This document shows, in pieces, positions 1 through 8,043 of a stretch of DNA of 64,000 nt. The translations under genes and the position numbers were made by a program. Origin of the DNA: Marinomonas posidonica_A (GTDB lineage: Bacteria; Pseudomonadota; Gammaproteobacteria; Pseudomonadales; Marinomonadaceae). The stretch spans positions 124,001 to 188,000 of the forward strand of contig NZ_JBHZSP010000009.1 in NCBI RefSeq assembly GCF_043643765.1, read 5' to 3'. Below the pieces are notes generated by a model. It was not told the DNA's origin, made no database searches, and saw nothing but the letters and a program-made list of their open reading frames with translations. Each line of letters begins with the position of its first letter. Positions within the stretch are counted from its first letter, which is position 1.

Positions 1-48
1 ACTAAGGGGACATATTCCCAGGAAGGCTCCACACCATTAATTGATTAT

Positions 49-537
49 CTAATCGAGAATAGCCGCACTAATTTTGCTGCTATCAAAGCCGAGCGGTCGA
101 CTTTCAAGATTTTGTCGCTCCGCTACTTGGCGCACATCATTTCGGCGCACCAATTGCTCTAAACTAATTTGACTTAAAAAGTCATGTATTTGATCACTCA
201 AGTCACACCACAAATGATGGGTTAGACAAGTATGGCCACTCTGGCAGTCACTGCGCCCTTTACAGCCTGTCGCATCGACTGATTCATTCACCGCATCCAC
301 AATTTGTGCAACGTAAATGTCATCATTAGAACGACTCAAGCGATAACCTCCGCCAGGGCCGCGTACACTGATAACCAAAGCCTTCTTACGAAGTTTGGAA
401 AACAATTGCTCAAGATAGGAAAGGGAAATCCCTTGTCGCTCAGAAATATCCGACAAAGAGACAGGCCCTTTGCTCGAATGTAATGCCAGATCTAGCATGG
501 CGGTTACTGCATAGCGACCTTTTGTTGTAAGACGCAT
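49..537 (-). CDS. iscR: Fe-S cluster regulator IscR (Rrf2 family)
   Basis: This 162-residue protein is a Rrf2-family transcription factor with an N-terminal winged helix (about residues 1-65) and a cluster-binding loop. Cys92, Cys98, Cys104 and His107 occupy exactly the positions of the [2Fe-2S] ligands of E. coli IscR, which has the same length. In that family the cluster-loaded form represses its own isc operon. The gene reads out of the window on the minus strand, so iscS would be expected just beyond base 1. Its promoter carries two IscR-like palindromes, which fits autoregulation. Ligand identity and length make the assignment secure; the presence of the rest of the isc operon is inference. 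Confidence 0.95.
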   Translation of the reverse strand: MRLTTKGRYAVTAMLDLALHSSKGPVSLSDISERQGISLSYLEQLFSKLRKKALVISVRGPGGGYRLSRSNDDIYVAQIVDAVNESVDATGCKGRSDCQSGHTCLTHHLWCDLSDQIHDFLSQISLEQLVRRNDVRQVAERQNLESRPLGFDSSKISAAILD

Positions 538-570
538 AAGCTACCCAATTAATACTTTCTGTGAGCCTAA

Positions 571-600
571 ATAATACACAAAACCTAGTGTTTTTATCAA
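571..600 (-). promoter_or_regulatory. iscR promoter (-35/-10)
   Basis: On the minus strand a TTGATA -35 (595-600) and a TATTAT -10 (571-576) are separated by 18 bp and lie about 35 bp upstream of the iscR start codon. The -35 region overlaps the IscR-like operators, so bound repressor would block polymerase. Confidence 0.55.
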
Positions 601-604
601 GTAT
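580..604. promoter_or_regulatory. IscR type 1-like operator, proximal copy
   Basis: This 25-bp element agrees at about 19 of 25 positions with the E. coli IscR type 1 consensus, with a clean right half-site (TCAAGTAT) and a weaker left half. It covers the spacer and -35 of the iscR promoter and abuts the second copy. Functional assignment is inferred from consensus and position. Confidence 0.5.
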
Positions 605-629
605 TTACTTGACTAAAATACTAGGTTAT
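605..629. promoter_or_regulatory. IscR type 1-like operator, distal copy
   Basis: This is the stronger of two adjacent sites: 22 of 25 positions fit the IscR type 1 consensus, including the half-site core CTTGACT and the arm AGGTTAT. Centres of the two sites are 25 bp apart, similar to the paired type 1 sites of the E. coli iscR promoter. Confidence 0.65.
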
Positions 630-800
630 TAACCAGCCAACCAAATTTTCGTGCGCATTTTACGTGGACTGGCATAAAAACTAAACCGCATATTGAGTTT
701 TGAGCAGAAATTCATCGACAAACAGCCCCATAAAAGCCTCCTAATTATCCAAAAATCGCATAGAATAAATAGACATCCATTCACCGATAGAAGAGTCATT

Positions 801-1310
801 ATGAAAGACAACAACGACAATTCATCAAACAACGCAGGACAGAAGTCCAAAAGCGTACTTGTACCCTTTCTGCTCTGCTTTATTCTCAGTGTCGGAGCGT
901 CTGGAGGCATCAGTTATTTTCTCATCAGCTCCTCTAAGGACGATCCAGAACTAGACAGCACCTTAAGTAAGTACGATGCTCGCATCACAGATGTACAGAA
1001 TGCTCAAAAGAAATACAGCCTTCAAATTGATAAAATTGAAAAAGACAGTGAAGAACTGAAACTGTATCTTCGCCACAGTAGCGCGACAGCCCTAAAAAAC
1101 ATCCTAATCAATCAAGAAGAGAACATTCAGTCTTACCTAAAAGTCATGAAATCGGCTATGAACGATTTATCACGCATCACACCGGACAGTACAGATTGGA
1201 ACAGCCAATACCAATACCGCTTGGACTTGGCTCTAAAAAACAGCCTAGAAAGAGAAGACTTATTGCGCTTACTGAAAACCGGTGAACCCAACGAAAAAGC
1301 CTCACAATAA
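801..1310 (+). CDS. single-pass membrane protein with coiled-coil stretch, unknown function
   Basis: I do not recognise this 169-residue protein. A hydrophilic Asn-rich N terminus (about 1-16) is followed by one transmembrane segment (about residues 19-42) and then a charged, helix-rich region with heptad-like spacing (about 55-95) that would lie outside the membrane. The start at 801 is chosen because an AGAAGAG ribosome site sits just upstream; an in-frame extension to 693 has no such site. It is divergent from iscR and followed immediately by a strong hairpin terminator that begins inside its last codons, so it is transcribed alone. A role in iron-sulfur metabolism is not supported by anything visible. 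Confidence 0.7.
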   Translation: MKDNNDNSSNNAGQKSKSVLVPFLLCFILSVGASGGISYFLISSSKDDPELDSTLSKYDARITDVQNAQKKYSLQIDKIEKDSEELKLYLRHSSATALKNILINQEENIQSYLKVMKSAMNDLSRITPDSTDWNSQYQYRLDLALKNSLEREDLLRLLKTGEPNEKASQ

Positions 1311-1321
1311 TGAGGCTTTTT
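1294..1321. terminator. bidirectional rho-independent terminator
   Basis: An 11-bp perfect stem with A-run and T-run ends (core GCCTCA/TGAGGC, 6-nt loop) overlaps the stop codon of the upstream plus-strand gene. It can also end minus-strand transcription from fadH, which finishes 41 bp away. Confidence 0.85.
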
Positions 1322-1361
1322 AGGGTCACCAATTACTATCCCTACGCGAGAGCAAGCTTTT

Positions 1362-3383
1362 TTAAATGCTAGCGGCGAGAGTTGTACCTTGCTTTATCGC
1401 CCGCTTGGCATCTAACTCAGATGCCACACTCGCACCACCAATCCAATGCATCGGCTTGTTCAATCCGGCTTCCAATAAGCGGTTCGATTCTTGTCCAGCA
1501 CAGATAATCACATTATCCACATCCAGTATCTGATCTTTGCCCTCTACAGACAAATGCAAGCCCTGATCGTCAACCTTGTGGTATTCACAACTGGACAACA
1601 AAGTTGCGCCTTTTTTAACCAATTCGGTGCGATGGATCCAGCCTGTGGTTTTGCCTAGATTCGCCCCGACTTTACTCTTCTTACGTTGCAGCAGAAAAAT
1701 TTCTCGTTCGGCAGGTTCAAATTTTGGTGTCATACCTTCAACACCACCACGAGCTCCCAAACTCATATCCACACCCCATTGCGACATAAAGTCTTCGATC
1801 TTCTGGGTTTTATAAGTTTCGGCATGAATAAGGTATTCCGAAATGTCGAATCCGATACCACCAGCACCAATAACGGCTACTCGCTTACCAACTGGGTGAC
1901 CATCCATCACATCGAGATAACTCAACACTTTTGGATGATCGATACCATCAATACCTGGAGTACGAGGCAAAATCCCCGTGGCTAATACCACTTCGTCCAC
2001 ATCAGACTGATTCAGAAAATGCGCATCCACTTTGGTATTCAACTGTAAATTTACCCCAGTTAATGCCACCTGACGTTTGAAATAGCGCAAGGTTTCATAA
2101 AACTCGCCTTTACCTGGAATGCGCTTAGCAATATTAAACTGCCCACCAATCTCATTCGCAGCATCGTACAAGGTTACATCATGACCACGCTTAGCCGCGG
2201 TTGTAGCAAACGCCAAACCAGCAGGGCCTGCACCAACCACAGCGATGCGTTTCTTTTCTTCTGCAGGGGCAATAATCAATTTGGTTTCATGGCATGCACG
2301 AGGGTTCACTAAACAAGAAGTTAATTTGTTAGCAAATACATGATCTAAACAAGCTTGATTACAACCAATACAAGTATTGATCTCGTCGGCCCTATTTTCC
2401 TGCGCTTTTACCACAAATTCAGGATCCGCCAAGAAAGGCCGAGCCATCGAAACAATATCCGCATCACCTCGAGCTAACACGTCTTCCGCCACATCTGGCG
2501 CATTAATACGGTTCGAGGTCACCAAAGGAACATTTAACGACGCTTTTAGCTTAGCGGTCACCCAAGTAAAGGCCGCTCTTGGTACCTTTGTCGCAATAGT
2601 TGGTACACGTGCTTCATGCCAACCTATTCCAGTACTGATGATACTTGCACCGGCTTTTTCAATCGCTAAACCAAGCTCTACCACCTCTTCTAACGTACTT
2701 CCGCCCTCAACAAGATCCAGCATAGACAAGCGGTAAATAATGATAAATTCTGCACCAACCGCTTCGCGTACACGACGCACGACTTCAACGGGCAGACGAA
2801 TACGTTTTTCATAATCCCCACCCCATTCATCTTCACGCTGATTGGTGCGAGCGGCGATAAATTGGTTCAAGAAGTAGCCTTCTGACCCCATGATCTCGAC
2901 GCCGTCGTAGCCTGCTTGCTTCGCCAATTGAGCGGCATTCACAAAGTCATTGATTTGCTTTTCAATGCCTTCATCAGTCAGAGCTTCTGGTTTGAAAGGA
3001 TTGATCGGGGCTTGAATAGCAGATGGCGCCACCAACTTTGGATTATAAGAGTAACGACCTGTATGTAAGATTTGCATACAAATCTTACCGCCTTCTTGAT
3101 GCACAGCCTTGGTAATGATCTGATGCTCTGCGACATCTTTTTCAGACGCCATGACCGCCGCCCCTGCGTACACAACACCTTCAGCATTTGGCGCAATACC
3201 ACCTGTTACAATTAAGGCGACACCACCTCGAGCACGCTCTGCATAAAAAGCAGCCATACGATCAATGCCACCTTTGACCTCTTCTAGTCCTAAATGCATT
3301 GAGCCCATTAGCACACGGTTTTTTAGTTGAGTAAAACCAAGATCCAAAGGCTGAAATAAATGTGGGTAAGTTGCGTGACTCAT
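1362..3383 (-). CDS. fadH: NADPH-dependent 2,4-dienoyl-CoA reductase
   Basis: This enzyme reduces 2,4-dienoyl-CoA esters formed when unsaturated fatty acids with even-position double bonds pass through beta-oxidation. The 673-residue protein has the FadH architecture: an FMN-binding old-yellow-enzyme barrel (about 1-330), a [4Fe-4S] motif with Cys338, Cys341, Cys345 and Cys357, then FAD and NADPH Rossmann domains (glycine motif VGAGPAG near 384). Tyr170 and His256 align with the catalytic pair of E. coli FadH, whose length is almost the same. It is divergent from a tetR gene with twin palindromes between them, which suggests local control of fadH by that regulator. The assignment is firm. Confidence 0.93.
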   Translation of the reverse strand: MSHATYPHLFQPLDLGFTQLKNRVLMGSMHLGLEEVKGGIDRMAAFYAERARGGVALIVTGGIAPNAEGVVYAGAAVMASEKDVAEHQIITKAVHQEGGKICMQILHTGRYSYNPKLVAPSAIQAPINPFKPEALTDEGIEKQINDFVNAAQLAKQAGYDGVEIMGSEGYFLNQFIAARTNQREDEWGGDYEKRIRLPVEVVRRVREAVGAEFIIIYRLSMLDLVEGGSTLEEVVELGLAIEKAGASIISTGIGWHEARVPTIATKVPRAAFTWVTAKLKASLNVPLVTSNRINAPDVAEDVLARGDADIVSMARPFLADPEFVVKAQENRADEINTCIGCNQACLDHVFANKLTSCLVNPRACHETKLIIAPAEEKKRIAVVGAGPAGLAFATTAAKRGHDVTLYDAANEIGGQFNIAKRIPGKGEFYETLRYFKRQVALTGVNLQLNTKVDAHFLNQSDVDEVVLATGILPRTPGIDGIDHPKVLSYLDVMDGHPVGKRVAVIGAGGIGFDISEYLIHAETYKTQKIEDFMSQWGVDMSLGARGGVEGMTPKFEPAEREIFLLQRKKSKVGANLGKTTGWIHRTELVKKGATLLSSCEYHKVDDQGLHLSVEGKDQILDVDNVIICAGQESNRLLEAGLNKPMHWIGGASVASELDAKRAIKQGTTLAASI

Positions 3384-3443
3384 AAGCGACTCTCTTATTA
3401 TTTTGGCTTAAATTTTAACCATTGCAGCTGCCCGCCAGCAATG

Positions 3444-3456
3444 TTGACACCGTCAA
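3444..3456. promoter_or_regulatory. palindromic operator TTGAC-N3-GTCAA, copy 1
   Basis: TTGACACCGTCAA is a perfect inverted repeat with 5-bp arms. It lies between the divergent fadH and tetR genes, 27 bp from a second copy with the same arms, and is a good candidate binding site for the adjacent TetR protein. Confidence 0.6.
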
Positions 3457-3470
3457 GATAAGTTTTCATT

Positions 3471-3483
3471 TTGACATTGTCAA
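3471..3483. promoter_or_regulatory. palindromic operator TTGAC-N3-GTCAA, copy 2
   Basis: TTGACATTGTCAA repeats the arms of the element at 3444. It lies 23 bp before the tetR start codon and its TTGACA could double as a -35 hexamer for tetR, giving autorepression if bound. Confidence 0.6.
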
Positions 3484-3506
3484 GTTAGCCAGATAATAAT
3501 CATCAC

Positions 3507-4106
3507 ATGACAAACTCAAAAAAATATCATCATGGTGATCTCACCAAGTCGTTACTGGATTCCGCTTCCAGTTTAATCAAAGAACATGGCGTAGAAAGTT
3601 TAAGCATGCGCAAACTGGCCGATGTGGTTGGCGTATCGCGAATGGCTCCCTACCATCACTTCAAAGATAAAAATGCCCTCCTGTGCGCCTTAGCGGAAAA
3701 AGGCTTTTACGAACAGGAAGAACTGCTTTGTCAGCTACTCAAAAAAACGCTACCCACAGCAGACCTGTTTAAACAGTATGTACACCTTTACTTAGAATAC
3801 GCACAACAACACAGTGAAACTTATGATCTAATGTATGGACGGGTCATCTGGAAAGCTGGCACTCCGACCGACAGCTTAGTCGCTGCCTCGCGACAAACCT
3901 TTAAAACCTGGATTGATTGGGTAGAGAAGCTACAACAGGAAAACATCTTACCTGCGGACAATAGTGCTCTGAGAATTGGCCAAACAACTTGGGCTAGCCT
4001 GCATGGATTGGCGAGATTCTATCTAGATGGGATTTACTTAGACAAAGAAGATTTAAGCGGCATGGTCGACCAAATGATCAAAAATCTATGCCGCTCAACT
4101 CATTGA
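3507..4106 (+). CDS. TetR/AcrR-family transcriptional regulator
   Basis: This 199-residue protein has a classic TetR N-terminal helix-turn-helix (about residues 10-56: SLSMRKLADVVGVSRMAPYHHF) and a C-terminal ligand/dimer domain with a conserved Trp-rich segment. TetR proteins usually repress divergent neighbours and dissociate on binding a small hydrophobic ligand. The neighbour here is fadH and two identical-arm palindromes lie between the genes, so an acyl-CoA or fatty-acid-derived ligand is a reasonable guess, but no ligand can be read from the sequence. A weak hairpin (4106-4129) follows the stop codon. Confidence 0.88.
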   Translation: MTNSKKYHHGDLTKSLLDSASSLIKEHGVESLSMRKLADVVGVSRMAPYHHFKDKNALLCALAEKGFYEQEELLCQLLKKTLPTADLFKQYVHLYLEYAQQHSETYDLMYGRVIWKAGTPTDSLVAASRQTFKTWIDWVEKLQQENILPADNSALRIGQTTWASLHGLARFYLDGIYLDKEDLSGMVDQMIKNLCRSTH

Positions 4107-4141
4107 ACCCTCAAATGTAATTAAGGGTTTGACGCATAAAC

Positions 4142-4813
4142 TTAATGAAACAAACGCGCTTCAAATAAATGGGATTGTTTGAAGCGATCTAGTGTCTTCG
4201 CACCAGCTAACACCGCCAGATCCAACACAGGTTCCAATAACACAACACTCATATAGGCCACACCAAAGCTAGCAACGGAACTAAAGTTTTCTGCACCAAA
4301 GCCTTGACCGTAAAAAGCCCAGAAAGCCACCCACGCCACGATACCACCTTGATACATAAGTGACAGCTGCAACGTTTGTTTATAAGAAATATCAACGTAG
4401 GCCGTATTAGGTGAAATGATTCGTTCCGCTACCATGGACATGGCAAACAATGGCAACAATAAGGTCGTCATATTCATACCATATTGCGGCAAATCAAACG
4501 GCGCAAAAAACACACCTTGAATTAATAAACCTGATGCCAAACCAATGGCCGCCGCAGCCGGACCAAATATGAGGAATAAGGTCGAGCCTAATATAAAGTG
4601 AACTTCTGACACCCCAACGGCCTGATGAGGCAGTACTTCAAAAAAGAACAAAACCAACAAACTGGTCATCAGGCTTCTTCCCAATAGAGAGAACAAACCG
4701 GACTGTTTAATTAATTCCACCGCCGACTTGAGGGTTAATCCCGCTGCTGCCAATGCAGTACCATAACTCAATAACATCTTGGCGCCGTCAACAACGCCCG
4801 CTTCAATATGCAT
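4142..4813 (-). CDS. CbiM-family energy-coupling-factor permease, probable cobalt transporter
   Basis: The 223-residue membrane protein begins MHIEAG, the short N terminus with His2 that coordinates the metal in CbiM/NikM substrate-specific components, and has about six hydrophobic segments including the family signature around FGPAAAAIGLASGLL. CbiM-type proteins take up Co2+ for cobalamin synthesis, usually with CbiN, CbiQ and CbiO. None of those is beside it, so it is a stand-alone copy. A cobalamin riboswitch immediately upstream on the same strand ties it to B12 supply and makes cobalt a far better guess than nickel. Transport activity without an ATPase partner here is unproven. Confidence 0.85.
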   Translation of the reverse strand: MHIEAGVVDGAKMLLSYGTALAAAGLTLKSAVELIKQSGLFSLLGRSLMTSLLVLFFFEVLPHQAVGVSEVHFILGSTLFLIFGPAAAAIGLASGLLIQGVFFAPFDLPQYGMNMTTLLLPLFAMSMVAERIISPNTAYVDISYKQTLQLSLMYQGGIVAWVAFWAFYGQGFGAENFSSVASFGVAYMSVVLLEPVLDLAVLAGAKTLDRFKQSHLFEARLFH

Positions 4814-4884
4814 GTTTTATCTCCTAATATGCAACACACTCACCCGTATGCGCTAAATCAGTGTCTACTTATATAGACGCTCTC

Positions 4885-5092
4885 TATGAAGGCCGGTCTC
4901 CGGACTTGTTAGCCTATCGATCGATCAACATTCACGACTCAACTCCTTCCCACCTTCGCAGTGCAATTGAATCCGTTAACCAAAGCTTAAACATACCGTT
5001 GCGGGGGCAGCACAGGCTTAGTTTTCACGTACCTGTTTCCCGTTTACTCTGTCGCCTGCTGTTAGGATGCGACATGACACCTTCATAATCCA
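4885..5092 (-). ncRNA. cobalamin (AdoCbl) riboswitch
   Basis: Read on the minus strand this leader contains the cobalamin riboswitch landmarks in order: the 5' AAGGTGTCATG segment (about 5075-5085), the GGGAA and GTGAAAA blocks, the B12-box core GCTGCCCCCGCAACGGTA (about 4995-5015), and the 3' AAGTCCGGAGACCGGCC block (about 4892-4908). It ends about 70 bases before the start of the cobalt permease gene. The element normally shuts off expression of transport or synthesis genes when cobalamin is bound. A plus-strand reading frame across it is a chance frame. Confidence 0.92.
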
Positions 5093-5471
5093 TTACTCTG
5101 ACGCACTTCAATTAAGTGCCAGAGTACGCCAAAGAGACTACTGCCTCTGTTCTCATTAGGCAATTTTTGAATCAGCATTATTCTTATTTAGGAGAAAAAC
5201 CTTGTCATTATTCAGCCACTGAGACAACAAGATGTAATTTTTCGTTATCAATTTGTACTCTGAATCATCTCTAGATGATCATTCAAGCACCAGAAACAAT
5301 CATTCATAAAATCTTAACACTTTGATTTTATGAATATTTTAAAAAAACAAGAAAAAGCGTACAACAAATATATAAATGATATTTACTTGAATCTTAATGC
5401 CATTCACAAAAAGACACTATTTCATCGCAAAGCTAGCCACTAAAATTTACATTCTACAATAGCGATTAAAT
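5093..5471. other. intergenic stretch with a long imperfect hairpin
   Basis: No gene is visible. The first 35 bases (5093-5127) form an imperfect inverted repeat with outer arms TACTCTG/CAGAGTA just upstream of the riboswitch on the minus strand. The rest is AT-rich and presumably holds the promoters of the permease leader (minus) and of the EAL gene (plus), but I cannot place either with confidence. Confidence 0.4.
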
Positions 5472-5483
5472 TTGCGAGTTAGC

Positions 5484-6875
5484 ATGCCACATAGGAAAGT
5501 GAAGATCATACTGGTTAGTTTACTGTGTTCGTTTGGCTTAGCCTTCTTTTTAGGAGAAGCGGAAAGCAAGCGACTCTCTCAACAAGCTTCCGTTGAACTG
5601 GCGCAAAATAACGAAAAACAAATCGCCTTTCTAGAGAATTTATTCCATTCCATTTCTCTGGTGCTAAATCAGACATCAGACCTCTATCAAGGGCAATGCA
5701 ATACTGATGTTCTAAACTTCATGCGAAAGTCTATTTTTAATATTGATGGTGTGATCGAAATTGGTATTGTGAAACAAGGTAATAGTAGAGGCACGTTAAC
5801 CTGCAGCTCATGGGGCGAAAGTGAGATTCAAGTTCGTAACCCTGAACCTCATGAAGGATTCAAATTTTCAGGTCCACACATCTCTAATTTGTATAATGAA
5901 CAAATTTATGTAATCAAGAAATCAACTCAAGACATTGAATTCAATGCTTTAATCAAACACTCATCCATTGATAATTTACTGCAAAATATCAAGATCGATA
6001 CCCAGCCCAAAGGGATAAACCTCAAAAACAACGAAGCGGAATTGCCTTCTGAATTCATAAGCAATCTTTATTACAGTTACCAAGACAAACAAGACCTGAG
6101 CGCGTCTTATGTGTTCTATCTTTCTATCTTTGTGTTGTCGTTTTTGTTTTTCCAATTTGTCTCGATTCCTTTTTTAATCTTCTTATCTGACAAAAAAAGG
6201 TTAAAGCGCAAAATCTATTCCGATACATTTTTTAATGTCTACCAGCCGATTATTGATTCTCAGAGTGGCTCTGTTTTTTCTTATGAGATTTTCACTCGCT
6301 GTCAAGATCAAGAACACGCAGCTGGCATCATTAACAGCATCAAGAAACACAATCTTTATGTTGACCATACTTTATGGCAACTGGATAAACTTTCGACAGA
6401 GCGCAGCCATTTTCGTTGTAAAAATTTTCAAATCAATCTTTCTGCTAAGCATTTGGTAAACAGTAAAATGATGGCTTATTTAGCCGCCATTGATGCGGCT
6501 GCACGACAAGAGATCATCATTGAGATTACCGAAGACGAGGACTTGTTTCTCAATCGAGAGAAAATCCAAATGACCATAAAAATGCTCAAAGAGCTAGGTT
6601 ACCGTTTTGCTTTGGATGACTTTGGATCTGGCTTTTCGAATTTCTCTTACATTTTCGAGTTTGACTTCGATTTCATTAAAATCGACAAGAGCATTCTTAA
6701 ATCAAAAAATGGTGAGTTTTTAGTGCCTTTCATTGAAATTTTCAAAACCCTCAACATCCCCTGCATCATTGAAGGCGTAGAAGACAAAGAAGACCAAGAT
6801 AGATTAACCAGCCTTGATGTGCGTTATCATCAAGGCTGGTTCTATGGCAAACCGCAAAAAGCCGGGATGGCTTAA
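5484..6875 (+). CDS. CSS-motif EAL-domain cyclic-di-GMP phosphodiesterase
   Basis: This membrane protein probably hydrolyses c-di-GMP to pGpG. A first transmembrane helix (about 7-25) leads into a periplasmic domain with two cysteines, the second in a CSS motif (TCSSW, about residue 102), then a second helix (about 210-238) and a cytoplasmic EAL domain to the end. Catalytic landmarks are kept: Glu in YEIFTR (the EAL position), INLSA, EITED, ALDDFGSG, IKIDKS, IEGVED and QGWFYGKP, so activity is likely. In characterised CSS-EAL enzymes disulfide formation by periplasmic oxidation restrains activity. The start at ATG 5484 is preferred over an in-frame TTG at 5472; neither has a strong ribosome site. 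Confidence 0.88.
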   Translation: MPHRKVKIILVSLLCSFGLAFFLGEAESKRLSQQASVELAQNNEKQIAFLENLFHSISLVLNQTSDLYQGQCNTDVLNFMRKSIFNIDGVIEIGIVKQGNSRGTLTCSSWGESEIQVRNPEPHEGFKFSGPHISNLYNEQIYVIKKSTQDIEFNALIKHSSIDNLLQNIKIDTQPKGINLKNNEAELPSEFISNLYYSYQDKQDLSASYVFYLSIFVLSFLFFQFVSIPFLIFLSDKKRLKRKIYSDTFFNVYQPIIDSQSGSVFSYEIFTRCQDQEHAAGIINSIKKHNLYVDHTLWQLDKLSTERSHFRCKNFQINLSAKHLVNSKMMAYLAAIDAAARQEIIIEITEDEDLFLNREKIQMTIKMLKELGYRFALDDFGSGFSNFSYIFEFDFDFIKIDKSILKSKNGEFLVPFIEIFKTLNIPCIIEGVEDKEDQDRLTSLDVRYHQGWFYGKPQKAGMA

Positions 6876-6935
6876 TAAAAAACCGAATAGGATACAACTT
6901 GATAATAGAAAACCCCTTCTATTAAGAGGAAATGA

Positions 6936-8006
6936 TTACTTAGGCGGTCGACGTCCAGACAGAGAACGACGCTCGTTCATTCTCCCTTCTATGCGCTTAA
7001 GCAAAGACGTACGATGGAAAATAGTCCCGCCAATGATGCCAATGGAACTACCAATAAAAATGTCCAATAGCCTGTGCTGCAACAAGATATCAGTCGACAT
7101 ATTGGCACTGGTGAATTCCGCCATAATCACAGTCAAAGGAGTAATAAAAATCACCGCCGCAGCGTAATTTTTAACAATAAAAACCTCAATTAAAAACTGA
7201 AACACAAACATGAACAAAGCCAAATGCCAGTAATTTGGCTGAATGGAAAAAATACACCAAGCCAACCCCATGCCAATCACAGTGCCTATGATTCGATGCA
7301 CATTTCGATGCCAAATCATGCGATAGGTCGCCCCTTGCAAAATCGCGGCACAGGAGATAGGGACCCAAAGAGCATTGGCTAACTGCAACCACATGGCAAT
7401 CAAATAAGACAAACCGATGAAAAAAGAGACTAAAAACCCTTCCAGTAAAATCGCATTCACCCGAGGATCGGTTTCAAATTGACTGTGAGGCAGATCGTTT
7501 GCTCCTGTCATTAAGCTGTAAATAAAAGCAATAATACATGCCAGCATACCGCCCAAAGCGACCATTCCGACATTGGCTGGCAGCTTAGCCAAATCAAATG
7601 GTAAGTAAATGGCCAATGCCGATACTAAGATAAAGAAGAAACTCCCTGGCGGCGGCAAACAGTAATATCGAGTAATCACGATGGCACCGAAGGATAAAAT
7701 AGCCAAGGCTAAAGCCGCAGTATACGGGTTAAAACTCGACAAAGCCCCGACACTAAAGCACAACATAAAGCCGAATGAACACATCGCCATGGTCACCATA
7801 CGATGTGCCGTGCGAGTTTTCGGTAAATATAGAATCACCATGGCCCCCAAACTGGCTAAAGTAGCAATGGCGAACTGACCCAATGCCGCACCAATAAGAG
7901 GAGGAATCCCTACACAAATCGCCGCCACGACCGCAATATGCCAAGGGCGCTTCACTTCACTCCATGAAAACAGACTTCCTACTTGCTCTTTAATTGACTT
8001 CAGCAA
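6936..8006 (-). CDS. FUSC-family inner-membrane protein (aromatic acid exporter-like)
   Basis: This 356-residue protein has two blocks of hydrophobic helices (about 20-160 and 190-330) around a hydrophilic middle, the layout of the FUSC/YccS/AaeB superfamily. Members are linked to efflux of aromatic acids or fusaric acid, but many are uncharacterised, so the substrate is open. It starts at a TTG codon with a clear AAAGGAGT ribosome site 8 bases upstream. It lies 37 bp downstream of yegD on the same strand and may be co-transcribed with it. The 3' end faces the EAL gene with only 60 bp between them. Confidence 0.78.
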   Translation of the reverse strand: MLKSIKEQVGSLFSWSEVKRPWHIAVVAAICVGIPPLIGAALGQFAIATLASLGAMVILYLPKTRTAHRMVTMAMCSFGFMLCFSVGALSSFNPYTAALALAILSFGAIVITRYYCLPPPGSFFFILVSALAIYLPFDLAKLPANVGMVALGGMLACIIAFIYSLMTGANDLPHSQFETDPRVNAILLEGFLVSFFIGLSYLIAMWLQLANALWVPISCAAILQGATYRMIWHRNVHRIIGTVIGMGLAWCIFSIQPNYWHLALFMFVFQFLIEVFIVKNYAAAVIFITPLTVIMAEFTSANMSTDILLQHRLLDIFIGSSIGIIGGTIFHRTSLLKRIEGRMNERRSLSGRRPPK

Positions 8007-8043
8007 TGAAACACTCCTTTATTGATCTGACTGAATGAACGGA

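Noticed and set aside
4861..5088. 75-codon plus-strand frame opposite the permease leader
   Set aside because: It lies exactly on the cobalamin riboswitch of the other strand, has a GTG start without a ribosome site and no recognisable protein.
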